Assembly (NCBI RefSeq): GCF_010015445.1 | Contig: NC_053121.1 | Span: 26,134,434-26,198,433 of the forward strand | Length of the DNA: 64,000 nt | Source of the DNA: Perca fluviatilis | Taxonomy: Eukaryota > Chordata > Actinopteri > Perciformes > Percidae | Reading direction: 5' to 3' | In this document: positions 58,705 to 64,000 of the stretch, piece by piece | Numbering within the stretch: the first letter of the stretch is position 1 | Layout: each line of letters opens with the position of its first letter | The notes under the pieces: generated by a model | Database searches by the model: none | What the model saw: the letters and a program-made list of their open reading frames with translations, nothing else | What the model was told of the DNA's origin: nothing | Program-made: the position numbers and the translations under genes

Positions 58705-61700
58705 GCAGCTTTAAACGTACAGGTCAGGCATTTTTTCATATTCCCCCCACCTTAGCCTCAACTAATTCTTTGACATGTGTTTAATTAGGACTGGCTGTGC
58801 CTGCTATTAATTGTATTGCTGCACTTTAATTCCTCTGCTTATACTAACCTGCACGCCACTCCACCCATGAATGACCCCTCCTTGTCCCCAAACTCTTTCT
58901 CCATTTGTCGAACCTTTCAATCAAATTGAACAAGCTTCTGTAGTGAGGCTTTCGATGACATGGCTGGCAGATGCACCTGTGTGTGCCAACTATCCAGCAG
59001 GATCAATGTGGCATCAATATGGCATGGTGTAAAGAATGGTTACGGTACATGATGAGTGATATTGTATCTAATGTTTTACATTAAAAAATGCAATTGCATT
59101 GTGTATAGATATTGCCTGATATTCTGCCTTATGATGATCATAGTAATATGCCCTAGTCATCCACCCAAAAAAAAAAAAAATGCTGCAATTATGATTTTGT
59201 TTTCGCACAAAAAAGGTGAATGGTGCATTTTTCTGCTCAGGTCAGGTCAGTTCTGTTATGTATAAAATGTGAGATACACTGGGTTGTAAATGTTTCGTTA
59301 AAAAAATATATCACTACCATCATGTTTTTTTTTTATCTCAAAAATCAGTATTATGTATATCAGTATCATCCTAAAAACAATCCAGTATCTGTAATATAAT
59401 GACGTAATGAAAACAGGGTATCAATAACAAAGGATAAACATGTTAATTAATGTAAAGCAAAATGAGGAACCTCTCTAACCTGTAACATGGACTGAGGACC
59501 CGTTCTTGGTTTTCCTCCAAGTGGATTTTGTAACTGTGCTTTATGGGACAAGCAAACGTTATTGGCTACTAGGAGATCTGACCCTCTGACTGCCAACGCC
59601 AATAACTTTTATTCAGCCCTTCTGCAGGAATTGGATAGCATCCCAACACTACACACTGGGAGGTTCATTGGTTCTAGGCCCCAAAAGAAGTCAAGCCACG
59701 GTGGCTGCAAGAGACAATCACACAAGATACTCAAAAACTGTAGGACAACTGTGCTGTCAATTGTCACATTTGTCATTGTTTTCTAGATATTGTTTACTGC
59801 TTTAATGTCTTTGGTGTTCTTTTGTAGACAGGTTGAAACTTCAGTCTCAATGTTGTATTTCTTTCCAACTTGAGGATATATTAAGCTTATCTACAATATT
59901 CCATGAAATATCAATAATTTGGCAAATTTATAAAACTCTTTATTTGAAATATCTCCACTGGATAAGCTTCATCTTTCTGACTTTCAGTAGCTAATTTAGG
60001 GATACGACCAGGTGGCCACTACCCATTCATTTTACACAAAAAACTAAATCTCCTGGTTCTCTGTAAATAATTAGTAGATTTTCTGCCGCACTGATTCCCA
60101 ATCTGATCCGCAGTTAAAACAAAGGCCCATTTCATCCCTGGAACCATCAAGACATAATCTATTTTAAAAAAGATGAAAAGAGATGTGATTCTTATTATCT
60201 AATTAATCCTGCCTATGCCCCGAGGTTATTTAATTTGTTGAAAGACCATTAAAAACCCTGCATCCGGCAAATAAAATAATGAGGATCTTAATTTGCTCTA
60301 ATTCGGAAAAGCTGTGCCATAAACAAGAGCTGGCAAAATCAGACCCTACAGACAGGCCAAGCTACTCACAAAATTAGGCAATGCTACTAACAGAGAACTT
60401 TTGGAAATGTAATACCTCTGACAGCAGTGGCAATAATTTACTCATTGTGCCCACATGACGCCCCATAAACAGGAAAACAAAGCATTAACTTGTCAGAGGG
60501 AAATGATGTCTATTTAACTGACTCAATTGTGGAGCAGGGAAAACTGTTTTTTGTTCAAGAACTTGATGGGTCTATTACGGCACAGGGAAAAGACAAACTA
60601 ATTCATCAAAGGGAGATTAAGGGTGTTCAAAAGCTTGGTTTGTCAGTTGGAGCACATGAAAAGGACAAACCAAAACCCATCAATGACAGATTAAGAAGGA
60701 AAAATAAATGCTTCAAGAAGAGTAAAGTTTAATAACAAGTTCAACTGCAGGGGTGAGAATCAAGGAAATGACAATGAGCGACAAAAGCACTCTCTCCTGT
60801 CTGATATACAAAATGATGGCATGCAATATGACTTCATTTTAGGAAGAACCGTTATTCAAAGTACTCTGAATAAAATTTTTGAAAGGACCCATTGAATTAA
60901 TTTCCACGATACAATAAAAGAAAAGAAAAATCGCTCCAGCCAACTTCAAAGAACAAAACTTTTGTCCTAACTAACCCATCCACGAGGCTCTGAATATTTT
61001 TACAGCCATCCTCTTAACATCCATCATATCCAAGAAGCTGTGGCATCGGAGAGGCAGCACAAAAAGTGTTATCTTAAAAATCGATCTGTAGCTTTAATTA
61101 ATTCTTTCGTTTTCTGAAACCAGCACCCGATCGATAAGGGCTAGGCGCTACTTGAAGAATGTCATAGATACCACTATGATAATCTTGAATATTAAGCTCC
61201 ACTTTATCTGTAAATGCCATCCGAACGGCAACTACCATCAATATTCCTTAGGCATGCCGGTGACAAGATTCATGTTTTCTAATAAAAGTGTGATTCCCCA
61301 GCCCTGGTCTGGCTTTATGCCAAAGAATAATGTCATTCAAGGAAGCGTTTATTGAACCCAGAGAAAGATGGCGCTGGGCCATTGTTCACAGAACAAAACA
61401 AAAAGCAACAGACAATAATCATAAAACTAAAAAAACAGCAAACACCACTCCCTCCTCTTCTGTCGAATAACTAAATTCAGAGGGGCAGAAAATCCCAAGC
61501 CAATTTTTGAGCCGCTTTGCTTACTCCTGTGTCTATTTCCTCCAAAGCTCAAATGGCCAGCAGCAGCGCATCTGACTGGCATATTAAAAAATCCTCGTTT
61601 AATGTTAGTATTACTCCAGGGAATAATAAATTCAGTTGATAATGAAGTAAAGCTTTCTAGAATGGAATGCTTTTCAAGTCCCAGCATTTCTTTTTTCCTC

Positions 61701-62346
61701 TCTTTTCCCCTCTCTATCCTTGCACTCTTACTCAACCAGCCGAAATCCTATTTTGTCTGTGTGCGTTGCACACATACTGATCTCAGCATGGCATGAACTG
61801 CATTCCTTGGGCTTTCTTTAGCTTTGTGCGAAAAACTAATAAATCTAAAATACCTGCCCTTCTCTCCCCATGCTGGGGATTAGGCCTCGATAGGAGCCAT
61901 GGTTTTACATGGGGAGAGGATAATACCATGGAAATGGAACCCTGCTTCTGCTACATCGAGACTGACTATGAAGGAAACAGTGCTGGAAGGCCATTAGAGT
62001 CACTGATGTCTCTTTAGGTGAGGGCTAGAAACTAAAACCCAGACGAAAATGATTTGGAGGGACTTTTGTTAGCGTAACCTGCTCCAGCCATGATCGGTTA
62101 TTACAATGAGCTGATAATGCAGCGTATCATGGACTTTTCAAGGTTTCTTCCCTACCCCTACCATATGTGCCAAACAGAAGCTAATGGTTTAAATTCTAAA
62201 GATCTGCCAAAACATATAAATGTACATAAATGTACGTTAGTAAATGCTGCAAATGTAGCCAAATGTGTACCAACCGGTAGATGCTAGAGAAAACTGCAGA
62301 AAGGCTAAAACTATTCATCACAATCTTAACCGAAGGATATATACAC
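58705..62346. other. intronic sequence, no gene recognised
   Basis: Unique sequence free of recognised repeats. Frames at 59056-59265, 59562-59786, 60490-60732, 61427-61735 and 61793-62017 lack any domain or splice context. Stretches at 60050-60400 and 61080-61340 are complex, unique and rich in TAATTA-like strings. Confidence 0.45.
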
Positions 62347-62353
62347 AAACACA

Positions 62354-62398
<45 letters not shown>
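62347..62398. repeat. short (CA)n joined to (GT)n
   Basis: A few CA units run through ACGT into about 21 GT units, so the junction is self-complementary. Confidence 0.93.
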
Positions 62399-62400
<2 letters not shown>

Positions 62401-63025
62401 ATTTCCATGCGTGATTTTTAAAAATATACATATAAATCTGAGTTTGCTACTCAGTTTGCTAATCACATCCTAGACAAAGCAGCTACACAAAGCTTAGATT
62501 TTGACATATATTTGTCACACAAGTTTTAATGAAATGTTTTGTCTACTGAGGTTTTTGTTTTGTAGTCATTCCATGCTTAAGCCTTAAACATGTTTGTGAA
62601 AGTCGCCTTCTCTCCCAGTAATCTTCCATGTCAGAGGCTCAGTCATGTTTAAAGGTGGAAAATTGGCTTCTTAGAACATGAAACATGAGGTGGTCAGATG
62701 TAATGTGATAAAGTAGATGAATAGTCTATATGTGTTTTGCCTAATTATTTTATGTATGTCTTATTAGATCATGTGTATCTATACAAAATAAAAAATAAAA
62801 AATCCTTTTGGCCATTTTTGTGTGGTTTTTTTTTCTGCATGCTTGCCTAACCTCTAAGTTGTTGTCCATTATCCCATCCTCTTTCAGTCACTCTGTTTTC
62901 TGATTTGTACTTGTCCGGAGACAGTAACTTTTAAATAAAAATCAACACATTTAAAAAAAAAAAAAAAAAAAGATTAACTTATCAGAATCAAGCATCAAAT
63001 CATTCTAGAGAGAATCGCGATTTAT
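62399..63025. other. intronic sequence, no gene recognised
   Basis: AT-rich with an A-run at 62954-62972. Nothing else recognised. Confidence 0.5.
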
Positions 63026-63033
63026 GTAAGAAT

Positions 63034-64000
63034 TAGAGATGCACCGATTGACCGGCGGTGACCGGAATTGGGCGATTTTCACGTCATCGGCCATGACCGG
63101 CGACCTGCCGCATGATTTACAGCGCGCAATATCAGCACCACACGTGCATATGCAGGGTTTCCGCTATATGCATGTAGCAGCGGCGCACTGCCGCTCAATC
63201 AGCTGTTTATGAAATGTCATAAAGTCGTAATTATACACGGCTCTGCAGAGCCGTCTGCTCTACTGAACTCTGGCGAATGGTCAGCCGCTCTCTCTCTCCC
63301 CTCTGAGGCTGAAAAACTGGAACATGAAATCCGCACTCACGCAGGTCCCGTGAAATATGACAGCTACAGTTTATCGGAAAGTAGCGTTGGGCATACTGAC
63401 TTTGATGAATTTACTGTTGATCAGACCCCAGATGAGACAAGAAGCTAACGTTAGCAAACGCTGTGGTCCCTCTGCCTCTGACGCCCCGCTTGCCACTGTA
63501 GGAGAAAAAAGAAGAAAAAAAAAAGACGCTGTATTCCTCCGACACGCTGTATTAACATTACCGTTTAAAACGCTTTCCAGGTTAGTGGGGATGCATGTGT
63601 GTGCTTTGACAAATATCTTTATACTGCATTAAGGCTATATTTATTTTATTTTTATTTGTTATTTATTATTTTATTGCCATTACCTTTTTCCCTGTTTTCA
63701 TACATACAGAAGTTTAGTTTGCTAAATATATACATTGTTTTTAGTTGGATATTGGATGTGAAAAGAAGGAAATGGTTCTTCCATAACATTGCACTTTAAA
63801 TGTGTGTTAATTTCCCACACCAGGAGTAATTTATAGTTTGATTTTATGGCGATCGATTATCTGTTCAAAAAATGTTCTATGTTCTATGCAAAATGTAAAA
63901 GTTTCTATTAAAGAAAAGATAGAAAAAAAATATTTGTGTGTGCTGTAAAGTGGTCAGAAAAAATGAAATCGGAATCGGCTAAAATCGGTATCGGCTGGTC
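63034..64000 (+). mobile_element. hAT-like element, 5' part, runs off the window
   Basis: Begins TAGAGATGCACCGATTGACC and at the window end carries gaaatcggaatcggctaaaa followed by tcggtatcggctggtc, the right subterminal region of the same type of element. The start of a hAT TIR (TAGAG) fits, and the expected TSD would be GTAAGAAT (63026-63033). Inside is a short open frame (63209-63448) ending before a donor-like ccag|gttagt (near 63580). The frame contains no BED finger or transposase and matches nothing I know. Part of it recurs at about 13000-13130. The right TIR lies beyond the window. Confidence 0.65.

Noticed and set aside
60490..60732. 80-codon + strand frame with a protein-like composition
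   Set aside because: No recognisable domain and no splice signal. The length is within chance expectation for 64 kb of AT-rich DNA.

Overview
The window is vertebrate nuclear DNA, almost certainly from a ray-finned fish and probably a percomorph. It is AT-rich with no operon-like gene packing, it carries about a dozen long (CA/GT)n arrays, and it is littered with short non-autonomous DNA transposons, a Tc1/mariner remnant and a tRNA-derived SINE of types typical of fish genomes. The species cannot be named from the sequence alone.

Only one host coding segment can be supported: a 140-bp exon on the minus strand (15491-15630) with clean splice sites. It encodes part of the GTPase-binding region of a Diaphanous-type formin, and its best match from memory is diaph2. 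The rest of the window would then be two flanking introns of that gene: more than 48 kb of the upstream (5') intron at 15631-64000 and more than 15 kb of the downstream (3') intron at 1-15490. I searched by eye for the neighbouring diaph2 exons and did not find them. All the long open frames are explained by microsatellites, transposon remnants or chance.

Layout: 1-5340 is mostly plain AT-rich intron with one degenerate repeat. 5341-6785 has two dispersed repeats and a 308-bp hAT MITE with a perfect 8-bp target-site duplication (TSD). 10233-10790 is a rearranged Tc1/mariner remnant ending in a compound microsatellite. 12650-15205 is a dense nest of repeats, including a 1.1-kb Harbinger-like element inserted in an older repeat, and it lies just downstream of the exon. 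18380-18436 holds a short palindromic tandem. 23600-25674 is a 2.1-kb DNA transposon with a relic gene. 27091-27896 is an 806-bp hAT element with a perfect 8-bp TSD. 28063-28787 is a strange 725-bp tract without a single G on the + strand. 34322-35867 holds a local duplication tied to GT arrays. 36499-36836, 40360-40547, 51730-52204 (containing a SINE), 58123-58704 and 63034-64000 are further transposon copies. The stretches between show no recognisable gene.

There is no gene system here in the sense of cooperating genes. The interest lies in the formin exon, the transposon nests whose insertion order can be read from TSDs, and the G-free tract.
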